Source of the DNA: Aminobacter ciceronei
GTDB taxonomy: Bacteria > Pseudomonadota > Alphaproteobacteria > Rhizobiales > Rhizobiaceae
DNA: 64,000 nucleotides
Direction: 5' to 3'
Assembly: GCF_014138625.1 (NCBI RefSeq)
Contig: NZ_JACJHY010000024.1
Span: 1 to 64,000 of the forward strand
Part shown: positions 31,930-39,954 of the stretch, one piece after another
How positions within the stretch are numbered: the stretch's first letter is position 1
Layout of the letters: each line of letters starts with the position of its first letter
Position numbers and translations under genes: made by a program
Notes under the pieces: model-generated
Told to the model about the DNA's origin: nothing
Database searches by the model: none
Seen by the model: only the letters and a program-made list of their open reading frames with translations

Positions 31930-33165
31930 TCAGCCGGCCACGTTCCGCTGGGCAGCGATGTAGCCGTCGAGATCGTCGGGATCGAACAGGCCGCCGTCAA
32001 AGAATCCGTCCGGCCCAAGCACCAGGCTGGCGCCGGCCGAGCCGACCGGCGTCGGCACCGGCAGCGCACCTTCGACCTTGGCATTGGCGCCGGGCAGTGC
32101 CGCCCCCAGCGGCTTGAGCGCGGTGCGGTAGAGGTCGGGACGGTAGGTGTCGCGGGCGATCGCGGCATTGGCGGCGGAATGCTCCACCTGGCCCCAGCGC
32201 ACCATCTGGCTGTAGAACCACAAGGCATGGCTCTTCCACGGGAAGGTCGCGGCCTTGGCCTGCGGCACGAAGAAGTCGTCAACGTCGACGAGACTGTCCA
32301 CTGCCGTGCCGAGATGGCCTGACAATGCCGGCAGCATCCATCCGGCCGGGCGCCCGACATAGGCAGGCGCCGACATGATGCCGGCAAGCTCGGCGTGATT
32401 GGCCGGTTCCGCGCACCACTGCGCCGCATGGTGGATGGCGCGCAACAACGCCGACAGCGCCTCGGCATTGGCCTCGCCCCAGCGCGCGTCGGCGCCCAGC
32501 ACCTTCTCCGGGCTGGAACGCCAGATCTTGGCCTTGACCGTGGCGATGCGGCCATGGCCGAGCAAAACGGCGGCGGTGTTCCAAGGCTCGCCGGCGCAGA
32601 AGCCGTCGAGCGCGCCCGAGCCCAAGGCATCGGCCATCAGCGGCGGCGGCAGGATCACGATCTCGACGTCGCGGTCGGGATCGATGCCGCAGGCAGCCAG
32701 CCAGTAACGCAGTTCGTAGTTATGGCCGGAATGCGGATGAACGACGCCGAGACGCAGCGGCGACGCGTTGCTGCGGGCACGCGCGGCGACGACGGCGCGC
32801 AGCGCCTCGCCGACGGCACGCGGCGAAAGATCGTCGCTTGCGCCATGGCCGGCCATGTCGTGCCACAGCGCGTTCGACACGGTGACCGCATTGCCGCCGA
32901 GGCCGAGCGCCATCGGCACGACGGTGTTGGCCGCCAGCGGGGTCAGGCCGAGATTGCAGGCGATCGGCATCGGCGCCAGCATATGCGCGACCTGGAAATG
33001 CCCGACCGCGAGCCGGTCGCGGATGTTGGCCCAGGAGGTCTCGCGCAGCAAGGTGAGCTCGATGCCTTCGGCCGCGGCAAAGCCCTTCTCCCGGGCCGCG
33101 ACCAGAAGCGCGCTGTCGAGCAGCGGCAGGAAACCGGCTGAAATCTCGAAGCGGGCCTCGCTCAT
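31930..33165 (-). CDS. nasS: nitrate-binding sensor protein NasS
   Basis: A 411-residue protein of the NrtA/CmpA substrate-binding family with no signal peptide, so it is cytoplasmic. This is the hallmark of NasS, the nitrate sensor that holds the antiterminator NasT inactive when nitrate is absent. Family features are AGFLPLLDSALLVAAREKGF at the start, LRETSWANIRDRLAVGHF and HSGHNYELRYWLAACGIDPD. The start codon overlaps the nasT stop (ATGA), so the two are co-translated, as expected for interacting partners. Its position just upstream of the attenuated nas leader supports the role. Confidence 0.88.
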   Translation of the reverse strand: MSEARFEISAGFLPLLDSALLVAAREKGFAAAEGIELTLLRETSWANIRDRLAVGHFQVAHMLAPMPIACNLGLTPLAANTVVPMALGLGGNAVTVSNALWHDMAGHGASDDLSPRAVGEALRAVVAARARSNASPLRLGVVHPHSGHNYELRYWLAACGIDPDRDVEIVILPPPLMADALGSGALDGFCAGEPWNTAAVLLGHGRIATVKAKIWRSSPEKVLGADARWGEANAEALSALLRAIHHAAQWCAEPANHAELAGIMSAPAYVGRPAGWMLPALSGHLGTAVDSLVDVDDFFVPQAKAATFPWKSHALWFYSQMVRWGQVEHSAANAAIARDTYRPDLYRTALKPLGAALPGANAKVEGALPVPTPVGSAGASLVLGPDGFFDGGLFDPDDLDGYIAAQRNVAG

Positions 33166-33758
33166 GCGTCGTCTCCCAACAGGCCTGCAGCGGTGACGAG
33201 GCTTTGGGCGATCTCCGACAGCTTGCGGTTCTGGTTCATCGCCGCCTTGCGCATCAGCGCATAGGCCTCGGTTTCGGAGATGCCGCGCGACTTCATCAGG
33301 ATGCCCTTGGCGCGGTCGATCACCTTGCGGTCCTCGAGTTCGCTGCGCGCCTCCTCCAGTTCGCGCGCCAGCCGCGAAAACGCATTGAAGCGACTGACGG
33401 CCATGTCGAGGATCGGCTTGACCCGCTCGCGCTTCAGCCCGTCGACGACATAGGCGGAGACGCCGGCATCGACCGCGGCCTCGATCGAGGCGCTGTCGGA
33501 GCGGTCGACGAACATGGCGATCGGCCGCTTCACCGCTCGTGACAGCTGGAACATGTTCTCCAGCATGTCGCGGTTGGGGTTTTCGAGATCGATGACGATG
33601 ACGTCGGGATTGATCTCGGCGATGCGTCGGCCGATGCCTGAAACATCGTGGACCAGCGTGACGTCCTCATGCCCGGCCTCGCGCAGCCCCGCCTCGATGA
33701 TCGAGGCGCGGATGCGGTTTTCGTCGATGACGAGTACCCGGAGCGCGGCGGTCTTCAT
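33162..33758 (-). CDS. nasT: ANTAR-domain antiterminator NasT
   Basis: A 198-residue response-regulator-like protein with an N-terminal receiver domain (ALRVLVIDENRIRASII; acceptor-region VIVIDLENP) and a C-terminal ANTAR RNA-binding domain (about 135-190; DRAKGILMKSRGISETEAYA). NasT binds leader RNA and prevents termination when released from NasS by nitrate. ATG 33758 is preceded by AAGAAGAG. A longer in-frame start exists 28 codons upstream but lacks family similarity. It is the first gene of nasT-nasS, immediately after the RND pump terminator. Confidence 0.9.
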   Translation of the reverse strand: MKTAALRVLVIDENRIRASIIEAGLREAGHEDVTLVHDVSGIGRRIAEINPDVIVIDLENPNRDMLENMFQLSRAVKRPIAMFVDRSDSASIEAAVDAGVSAYVVDGLKRERVKPILDMAVSRFNAFSRLARELEEARSELEDRKVIDRAKGILMKSRGISETEAYALMRKAAMNQNRKLSEIAQSLVTAAGLLGDDA

Positions 33759-33820
33759 GCTCTTCTTCTTTGCGCGCCGGCCGTCATTGTGCAACGCAAA
33801 AATGCAGTGGCGGCCGTGGC

Positions 33821-33858
33821 AAAGCAAAAGGCCCCGGATCATCGCTCCGGGGCCTCTT
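33821..33858 (-). terminator. intrinsic terminator of the RND pump operon
   Basis: A perfect 10-base stem (AGGCCCCGGA with TCCGGGGCCT, loop of 7) is followed on the minus strand by TTTGCTTT. It lies 20 bases after the pump gene stop and separates that operon from nasT. Confidence 0.88.
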
Positions 33859-33876
33859 TCATTTCAGATCATCCGC

Positions 33877-36800
33877 TCAGTGATGGTGGGCGGGTTCCGC
33901 CATCTGCGCGGCGTCGGGTTCCTCGACATGGGCGGCGAGGTCCTTGCGCGAGATGAAGGTGTAGAACATCGGTACCACGAACAAGGTGAAGATCGTGCCG
34001 ACGATCACGCCGCAGAAGATCACCAGACCCATCGAATAGCGCGCGGCGGCACCGGCGCCCGAAGCGATGATCAGCGGCACCACGCCCAGCGCCATCGCCG
34101 CCGTCGTCATCAGGATCGGCCGCAGGCGAACCTTGGCCGAAGCGATGATCGCCTCGCTGCGCGACAGCCCATGCTCCTCACGTTGCTGGTTGGCGAATTC
34201 GACCAGCAGGATGCCATGCTTGGTGATCAGTCCTATCAGTGTGATCAGACCGACCTGGGTGTAGATGTTGAGCGTGCCCAGCCCGAGATTGAGCGGCACG
34301 ATGGCGCCGAAGATCGACAGCGGCACCGACATCATGATGATGAAGGGGTCGCGGAAGCTTTCGAACTGCGCCGCCAGCACCAGGTAGATCACCACGATCG
34401 CCAGGCCAAAGGCGATCAGGATGGTGCTGCCCTGCTCGCTCTCCAGACGCGACTGGCCGGAATAGTCGATGAAGAAGCCGGCCGGCAGCAATGGCCCGGC
34501 AATGTCTTCAATCACCTTCAGACCATCGCCGGTGGTGACGCCGGGCACCGGCAGTGCCGAGATCGTCGCCGAGTTGAGCTGGTTGAACTGGTCGATCGAG
34601 GCCGGCGAGGAGTTGGTCTGGATCGACACGACAGCCGACAGCGGCACCATCTGCCCGTTGACGCTGCGGACGAAGAACTCGCCGAGCTTCTCGGGATTGT
34701 TCCGGTATTCCTCCGGCACCTGCATGATGATGTCGTAGCTGTTGGAATCCCGGTCGAATTCGGCGATCGACCCACCGCCGACAAGCAGGCTCAGTGTCGT
34801 GCCGATGTCGCGCACCGACAGGTTGAGCGCTGCCGCCCTGTCGCGGTCGATGGTGACCGTGACCTGCGGCGCATCGAAGGACAGCGAGTTCTGCACGACG
34901 ATGAAGCGGCCGGAGGCCTGCGCCTTCTGCTTGATCTGTTCGGCCACCTCGAAGACCTGGCTCGGATCGCCGGTCGACTGGATGACCATCGAGATCGGCA
35001 GACCGCCGCCGGCGCCCGGCAGAGAGGGCGGTGCGAACACCAATGCCTCGACGCCGCTGACCTTGGATAGGCGTGCCTGGATATCCGCCTGGATCTCCTT
35101 CTGCGAGCGCGTGCGATCGGCCCAGTCCTTCAGCACCCAGACGGTAAAGCCCGAATTGGTAGCGCCGCCCATGCCGACGATCGAGAAGCTGGTCTTGAGC
35201 TCCGGCAGGTCCTTGGTGAGGTCGCGGATCTGGTCGGTATAGAGGGTTGTGTACTCCGTCGTCGCATAGCGCGGCGCCGTGACCAGCGCAAACAGCGCTC
35301 CCTGATCCTCTTCCGGCGCCAGTTCGTTCGACGTCTTGAAGAACATGAAGCCGGTCACGCCGACGAGTGCGACGACGATCAGCAACGTCACCGGCCGGTA
35401 TTTCAGCGAGCCGGCGACCAGGCGTTCATAACGGTTGGCGATGCGTTCGAAGGAACGGTCGACGAACTGCGCGAAGCGGCTGTGGTTGCCGGCCTTGAGC
35501 ATGCGCGCCGACATCATCGGCGTGATGGTGACCGCGATGAAGCCTGACAGGATGACCGCACCGGCAAGTGTCACCGCGAATTCGCGGAACAGCGAACCGG
35601 TCAGGCCGCCGGTGAAGGCGAGCGGCGCGAACACCGCGGCAAGCGTGATGGTCATCGCGACCACCGGCCCGAAGATCTCGCGCATGCCCTTGAACGCCGC
35701 CTGCATCGGCGACATGCCCTCCTCCATGTGGCGGTGGATGTTCTCCACCACCACGATGGCGTCGTCGACGACAAGGCCGATGGCAAGCACCATGGCCAGA
35801 AGCGACAGAAGGTTGATCGAGTAGCCCATCATCAACAGGATGAAACAGACGCCGATCAGCGACAGCGGGATCGTCACCACGGGCATCAGCACCGAGCGGA
35901 ACGAACCGAGGAACAGCAGGATGACGACGATGACGATGGCCACCGCTTCGGCGATGGTCTTGAACACCTCTTCGATCGAGGCGCTGATCGTCTCGGTCGA
36001 GTCATAGACCATGGTGATGGTCATGCCCTGTGGCAGGCTGGCGCTGATTGCCGGCAGCTCGTTGATGACCGCGGCCGCCGTATTCAGCGGGTTGGCCGAC
36101 GGCGTCGGGAAGATGCCGATGAAGGTGCCGGGCTGGCCGTTGAAATTGACCACCGTGTCGGTGCTTTCGGCGGCCAGTTCGACATGGGCGACGTCACGCA
36201 GCCTGACGACGTTGCCGTTGTCCGACTTGAGCGGCAGCTCGCCGAAGGATTCCGGCGTCTGCAGCGTCGACTTCATGGTGATCGAGTAGGCGACATACTC
36301 GTTTTTGGTCTTGCCGGGCGCCGACAGGAAGTTGGACGCGTTGATGGCCTGCAGCACTTCGGCTGCAGTCAGGCCACGCGCGGCGAGCTTCACCGGGTCG
36401 ACCCAGACGCGCATCGAATAGTTGGCGGCACCGAGCACCTGGACTTCGGCAACGCCCTCGATCGTCGACATGCGCGGACGGATGACGCGCTGGATGTATT
36501 CGGTCAGTTCCTCCGAGCTCATGTTCGGGTTCTGCATCGCCAGATACATGATGGCGAACTGCTGGCCTGTTCCCTTGACGATGGTCGGATCCTTGGCGTC
36601 GGACGGCAGTTGCCCGCGCACCTGCTGGACCTTGGACATCACCTCGGTCAGAGCCGTGTCGGGATTGGAGCCAAGCTCCATCTGCACGGTCACCGTGCTC
36701 GACGACGGCCGGCTCTGCGAGGTCACATAGTCGATGTTCTCGGTCGTCGCCACGGCGGCGGCGATCGGTGCCGTGATGAAGCCCTGGATCAGGTCGGCGC

Positions 36801-36963
36801 TGGCGCCGGGATAGACGGTTGTGATGGTGATCACCGTCTCCTCGACCTTGGGGTACTGGCGCACCGACAGGTTGAACAGCCCCTGGAAGCCCAGGAGAAG
36901 GATCATGAGGGCGACCACCGTCGACAGGACGGGGCGGCGGATGAAGATGTCTGAAAAACTCAT
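33877..36963 (-). CDS. RND multidrug efflux permease, AcrB/MexF type
   Basis: A 1028-residue inner-membrane proton antiporter with 12 membrane helices and two large periplasmic loops. The N-terminus FIRRPVLSTVVALMILLLGF is standard. The proton-relay aspartates lie in GLVVDDAIVVVENIHR. LTKHGILLVEFANQQR-like text and SVPLSIFGA match the HAE-1 family. The C-terminus ends in a His-rich tail. It starts 3 bases inside the end of the adaptor gene (ATGA overlap). With the adaptor it would export drugs or other amphiphiles through an outer-membrane channel not encoded here. Substrate range is unknown. Confidence 0.93.
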   Translation of the reverse strand: MSFSDIFIRRPVLSTVVALMILLLGFQGLFNLSVRQYPKVEETVITITTVYPGASADLIQGFITAPIAAAVATTENIDYVTSQSRPSSSTVTVQMELGSNPDTALTEVMSKVQQVRGQLPSDAKDPTIVKGTGQQFAIMYLAMQNPNMSSEELTEYIQRVIRPRMSTIEGVAEVQVLGAANYSMRVWVDPVKLAARGLTAAEVLQAINASNFLSAPGKTKNEYVAYSITMKSTLQTPESFGELPLKSDNGNVVRLRDVAHVELAAESTDTVVNFNGQPGTFIGIFPTPSANPLNTAAAVINELPAISASLPQGMTITMVYDSTETISASIEEVFKTIAEAVAIVIVVILLFLGSFRSVLMPVVTIPLSLIGVCFILLMMGYSINLLSLLAMVLAIGLVVDDAIVVVENIHRHMEEGMSPMQAAFKGMREIFGPVVAMTITLAAVFAPLAFTGGLTGSLFREFAVTLAGAVILSGFIAVTITPMMSARMLKAGNHSRFAQFVDRSFERIANRYERLVAGSLKYRPVTLLIVVALVGVTGFMFFKTSNELAPEEDQGALFALVTAPRYATTEYTTLYTDQIRDLTKDLPELKTSFSIVGMGGATNSGFTVWVLKDWADRTRSQKEIQADIQARLSKVSGVEALVFAPPSLPGAGGGLPISMVIQSTGDPSQVFEVAEQIKQKAQASGRFIVVQNSLSFDAPQVTVTIDRDRAAALNLSVRDIGTTLSLLVGGGSIAEFDRDSNSYDIIMQVPEEYRNNPEKLGEFFVRSVNGQMVPLSAVVSIQTNSSPASIDQFNQLNSATISALPVPGVTTGDGLKVIEDIAGPLLPAGFFIDYSGQSRLESEQGSTILIAFGLAIVVIYLVLAAQFESFRDPFIIMMSVPLSIFGAIVPLNLGLGTLNIYTQVGLITLIGLITKHGILLVEFANQQREEHGLSRSEAIIASAKVRLRPILMTTAAMALGVVPLIIASGAGAAARYSMGLVIFCGVIVGTIFTLFVVPMFYTFISRKDLAAHVEEPDAAQMAEPAHHH

Positions 36964-38144
36964 TTTGCAGCCGCCTTGGCATCGGCCGAGGTGACCGGCG
37001 AGACCGTGTTGTCGACCTTGACGGGGGTGCCGTTGGTCAGCCTGTTCTGGCCGGCGATGACAAGTTCGTCGCCAGGCTTGATGCCTTCGATGATCTCGAC
37101 GCGGCCTTCCGAACGGCGGCCGACCTTGACGAAGACCTGGCTGACTGTGAGCGCCGGTTCAGCGTTGGCCTCCGCCGGTGCTGCGGCGGCTGCCGCAGCC
37201 GGTGCGGCCGCACCTTCGGCGACAGGCTTGGCCTCGGCCGGACGCACGACATAGACATAGTCGCCATAGAGGCTGGTGGTCAGCGCCGTCTGCGGCACGG
37301 CCAGCACGCCATCTTCCCGGGGCAGCTCAACGCGCACGCGCACGAACTGGCCGGGGCTCAGCTTGCCGTCAGGATTGGTGATCTCGGCACGGACCGAAAC
37401 CAGGCGGCTTTGCGGATCGACCTTGGGATCGATACCGACAACAGCGCCCTTGAAGGCCATGTCGTCGGCGGTCACACCAAAGACGACCGGCTGGCCCATC
37501 TTCAGCGAGGCGAGCTGCTGCTCGGGCACGGAAAAGTCGGCACGCATGGTGTCGAGGTCCTGCAGGGTGGCAACGATGGTGCCGGGGGCGAGATACTGGC
37601 CGTCATCGACCTTGGGAATGCCGATGGTGCCATTGAACGGGGCACGCAGTTGCTTCTGGTCGAGCACGGCCTGCAGCTTCTGCACCTGCGACGCCGAGGT
37701 CGAGGCGGTGGCACGGGCGGCATCGAGCGCCACTTCCGAACCGACGCCGCGGCGCTGCAGCTCGATGGCGCGGTCGAGCGACTGCTGGTCGAGCGCGGCC
37801 TGGGTCTTGGATGCGGCGAGGTCCGCCTGCTGGACGGTGTCGTCGAGCTGGATCAGCACGTCGCCCTGCTTGACGCGCTGGTTGGCGGCGAAATTGATGT
37901 CCTTGATGATGCCTGCCTGCTCGACCGTCAGGTCGACGCCCTGCGAGGCATTGACCGTGCCGATCGTTTCAATGCCTGGCGTCCAGGGAGCCGGTTCGAC
38001 CTTGGTGGTCGCCACCGTCACCGACGCGACCGGCATGTTGGCGAAGAACTGCTGGATCGCATTGTCGCGGAACATGTTGAAGCCGACGATACCGCCACAA
38101 ACAAGGACAAGCAGAACGAGAGCGATGATGAGACGCTTGATCAA
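36960..38144 (-). CDS. RND efflux periplasmic adaptor (membrane fusion protein)
   Basis: A membrane-fusion protein of about 394 residues with an N-terminal anchor (IKRLIIALVLLVLVCGGIVG). The lipoyl/hairpin region contains DLTVEQAGIIKDINFAANQRV, split by a coiled hairpin, and beta-barrel segments such as SRLVSVRAEITNPDGKLSPG follow. The C-terminal tail is Ala/Pro-rich (PAAAAAAAPAEA). The start is uncertain. No ATG lies at the family N-terminus, and TTG 38144 with GGGG upstream is proposed. In-frame ATGs further upstream would run through the operator region. It links the inner-membrane pump to an outer-membrane channel. Confidence 0.85.
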   Translation of the reverse strand: MIKRLIIALVLLVLVCGGIVGFNMFRDNAIQQFFANMPVASVTVATTKVEPAPWTPGIETIGTVNASQGVDLTVEQAGIIKDINFAANQRVKQGDVLIQLDDTVQQADLAASKTQAALDQQSLDRAIELQRRGVGSEVALDAARATASTSASQVQKLQAVLDQKQLRAPFNGTIGIPKVDDGQYLAPGTIVATLQDLDTMRADFSVPEQQLASLKMGQPVVFGVTADDMAFKGAVVGIDPKVDPQSRLVSVRAEITNPDGKLSPGQFVRVRVELPREDGVLAVPQTALTTSLYGDYVYVVRPAEAKPVAEGAAAPAAAAAAAPAEANAEPALTVSQVFVKVGRRSEGRVEIIEGIKPGDELVIAGQNRLTNGTPVKVDNTVSPVTSADAKAAAK

Positions 38145-38236
38145 AGGAGACCCCAATCGATTTGGAACCGCATATCCCCGGATGGGTTGCGGTGCACAAT
38201 GGACCCATTTTGGCGAAAACCCAAGGGCGGCGGGCT

Positions 38237-38264
38237 TACTGTACCGTCTGGACGGTATTGTCAA
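38237..38264. promoter_or_regulatory. TetR operator inside the RND pump promoter
   Basis: The perfect palindrome TACCGTC-TG-GACGGTA (38242-38257) lies directly beside a minus-strand -35 box TTGACA (38259-38264), with a weak -10 (TACAGT) beyond it. A repressor bound here would block pump transcription. It is 42 bases before the divergent tetR start, so autoregulation is likely. Confidence 0.7.
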
Positions 38265-38299
38265 CATACGATAAAGTGAACTTTCAGGAGGTAGCGCCG

Positions 38300-38845
38300 A
38301 TGGCTGGTCATCGACCGAGTTCACGCGACAAGATTCTGGCCGCGGCCAGCGAGCTTGCCGACATCGTCGGCCCGGGCAACTTGTCGCTCGACGCGGTGGC
38401 CCAGCGCGCCGGCGTGTCGAAAGGCGGATTGCTGTATAATTTCCCGACCAAGGCCAAGCTCATGCAGGCGCTGGTCCAGGACTATCTCAAGAGTTTCGAG
38501 GATGCGCTGGAGGCAGAGGCGTCAAAGCACGGCGATGCCACCAAAAATAGTCTGACCGCCTACATTGAACTGTCGGCGCGGGAGTGCGAACAGAAGCAGC
38601 CGTCAGCGGCCGGAGTGCTCGCAGCACTTGCCGAAGACCCCGATTTCCTCAATCCTGTCAGGGACTTCAAGCGCCAGTTGCTCGACCGCCTGAAGTCGGA
38701 AACACCAGATACGGCCAAGCTGATGGTGGCGTTTCTGGTCATTGAAGGGCTGCGCAGCATGAAGCTGTTCGACATGGACATATTGAACGACGACGAGCGC
38801 AACATGGCGCTTTCCTACCTGCTCGGCGAAGCCGCGGCTTCTTAA
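38300..38845 (+). CDS. TetR-family repressor of the RND pump
   Basis: A 181-residue TetR-family regulator with an N-terminal helix-turn-helix (SRDKILAAASELADIVG, then LDAVAQRAGVSKGGLLYNF, residues 8-50) and a short ligand-binding domain. ATG 38300 follows a near-perfect AGGAGGT ribosome-binding site (38286-38292). It diverges from the efflux genes, with a palindrome over their promoter. It is most likely their local repressor, released by a pump substrate that cannot be named. Confidence 0.9.
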   Translation: MAGHRPSSRDKILAAASELADIVGPGNLSLDAVAQRAGVSKGGLLYNFPTKAKLMQALVQDYLKSFEDALEAEASKHGDATKNSLTAYIELSARECEQKQPSAAGVLAALAEDPDFLNPVRDFKRQLLDRLKSETPDTAKLMVAFLVIEGLRSMKLFDMDILNDDERNMALSYLLGEAAAS

Positions 38846-39036
38846 GGCGGTCGCGGTAATGCGGTCGCGTCAGGCGGAGCGCTGCTTTTGCGACATTTGC
38901 CATTTTCCTACTATACGTTGCGCCGAGTTTATGAGATTCAACCACCGCACAAAATATCGTTGCATTCGAACGCGTGTCCATGTTGCCCAATGGTTGCGCG
39001 TAGTTTAGCGGTACACGCATATAAGTGAGCCACTAT

Positions 39037-39798
39037 ATGACTTCGTCGTTGCCGGTCACCTTTGTCGTGACAGTGGATGCCGAAGCTGGGCCCCGGCGCA
39101 AGTCGGCGAACGCACAGCTTTCAGCACTTTCGTGGCCCTTCGCGTTCGTCGAAGGCCTCACCCCTCAATGTGCTGAAACCATTCAGCTTTACGACGCCAG
39201 GCAGAACCGCAGGCATTCCAAGCGCCCGCTGGCGCCGGCCGAAGTGGCGGCCTATGCCAGCCATCGCAAGGCGATGCGCGCCTTCCTCGACACCGATGCG
39301 CCAACGGCTCTCATCCTCGAGGACGATTTCCGCCTGCTGGAGCCGGAAGCCTTTGCCGCCCGCATAGCGGCGCTGCAGCAAGCGCCTGTCGAATGGGACA
39401 TCCTCAAGCTGTTCGATTTCCAGGATCGGCCGGTGGTGGACTCCGTCGCCGTCGCCGACATCGCCATCGTTTCGCATGGCAGCCCGACTGCCGGCATGGT
39501 CGGCTACCTCATCACGCGGCGTGGCGCGGAAAGTTTCCTGAGCCGGGCCACCGTCTACCGCCAGATCGACGAAGACATAAAGTTCTTCTGGGAACTCAAG
39601 CTGCGCGTGCTCTCGATCAAGCCCAATCTGGTGACCGACGTCAGCGCCGAACTCGGCGGCAGCCTGATCGAGGCCGATCGCAACGAGGTCAAGCTGAGGC
39701 GGCATTGGACTGTGTCGGTCAAGGCGCTCGGCCAGACCGCGCTGCGCCAGATCAACTACCGGCGCCACCGCAAGCACTACAGCCTCAAGCTCAAGTAG
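39037..39798 (+). CDS. glycosyltransferase family 25 (LPS-type) protein
   Basis: A 253-residue GT25-family protein, a group that adds hexoses to lipopolysaccharide. Features are VDAEAGPRRKSANAQLSAL at the start, LAPAEVAAYASHRKAMRAFL, the acceptor-side DxD-like LILEDDF, and GYLITRRGAESFL followed by QIDEDIKFFWEL. ATG 39037 is chosen. A GTG at 39025 would add four residues. It stands alone, with 191 bases of A+T-richer DNA upstream. Its 3' side runs into a palindromic repeat cluster. The sugar and acceptor are unknown. Confidence 0.85.
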   Translation: MTSSLPVTFVVTVDAEAGPRRKSANAQLSALSWPFAFVEGLTPQCAETIQLYDARQNRRHSKRPLAPAEVAAYASHRKAMRAFLDTDAPTALILEDDFRLLEPEAFAARIAALQQAPVEWDILKLFDFQDRPVVDSVAVADIAIVSHGSPTAGMVGYLITRRGAESFLSRATVYRQIDEDIKFFWELKLRVLSIKPNLVTDVSAELGGSLIEADRNEVKLRRHWTVSVKALGQTALRQINYRRHRKHYSLKLK

Positions 39799-39810
39799 CC
39801 TTTTCCGGGA

Positions 39811-39954
39811 CAGCTCGCTTTGCCCAGCGCAGACCAGTTCGCTGCGCGAACAGTCGAAGCAGCTCGCTACGCGAAGCGATCGGGAGCAGCTCGCTGCGCG
39901 AGCGCTTGAAGCAGTTCGCTGCGCGAACGCTGGAGATCAACTCGCTTCGCGGAG
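39811..39954. repeat. array of short palindromic repeats between GT25 gene and smc
   Basis: Five clear copies of a 13-14-base palindromic unit of the form YTCGC-TNC-GCGAR occur at 39838, 39863, 39890, 39915 and 39941, with 25-27-base spacing. A decayed copy lies near 39811. Intervening bases are partly conserved (GAAGCAG, GGAGCAG). The last copy falls inside the 3' end of smc and encodes part of its C-terminal tail. The units are too short and too symmetrical for CRISPR. They resemble dispersed palindromic elements of rhizobial genomes. Confidence 0.8.

Noticed and set aside
33759..33820. Second sigma-54 promoter ahead of nasT
   Set aside because: A TTGCA is present but no GG at the required distance upstream.
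38991..39030. tRNA-like segment (GCGTAGTTTAGCGGTA resembles a D-arm) ahead of the GT25 gene
   Set aside because: No anticodon arm, T-arm or acceptor stem can be completed before the gene starts.
39811..39954. Regularly spaced repeats considered as a CRISPR array
   Set aside because: Units are 13-14 bases and palindromic, gaps are only about 12 bases and partly alike, and there are no cas genes.
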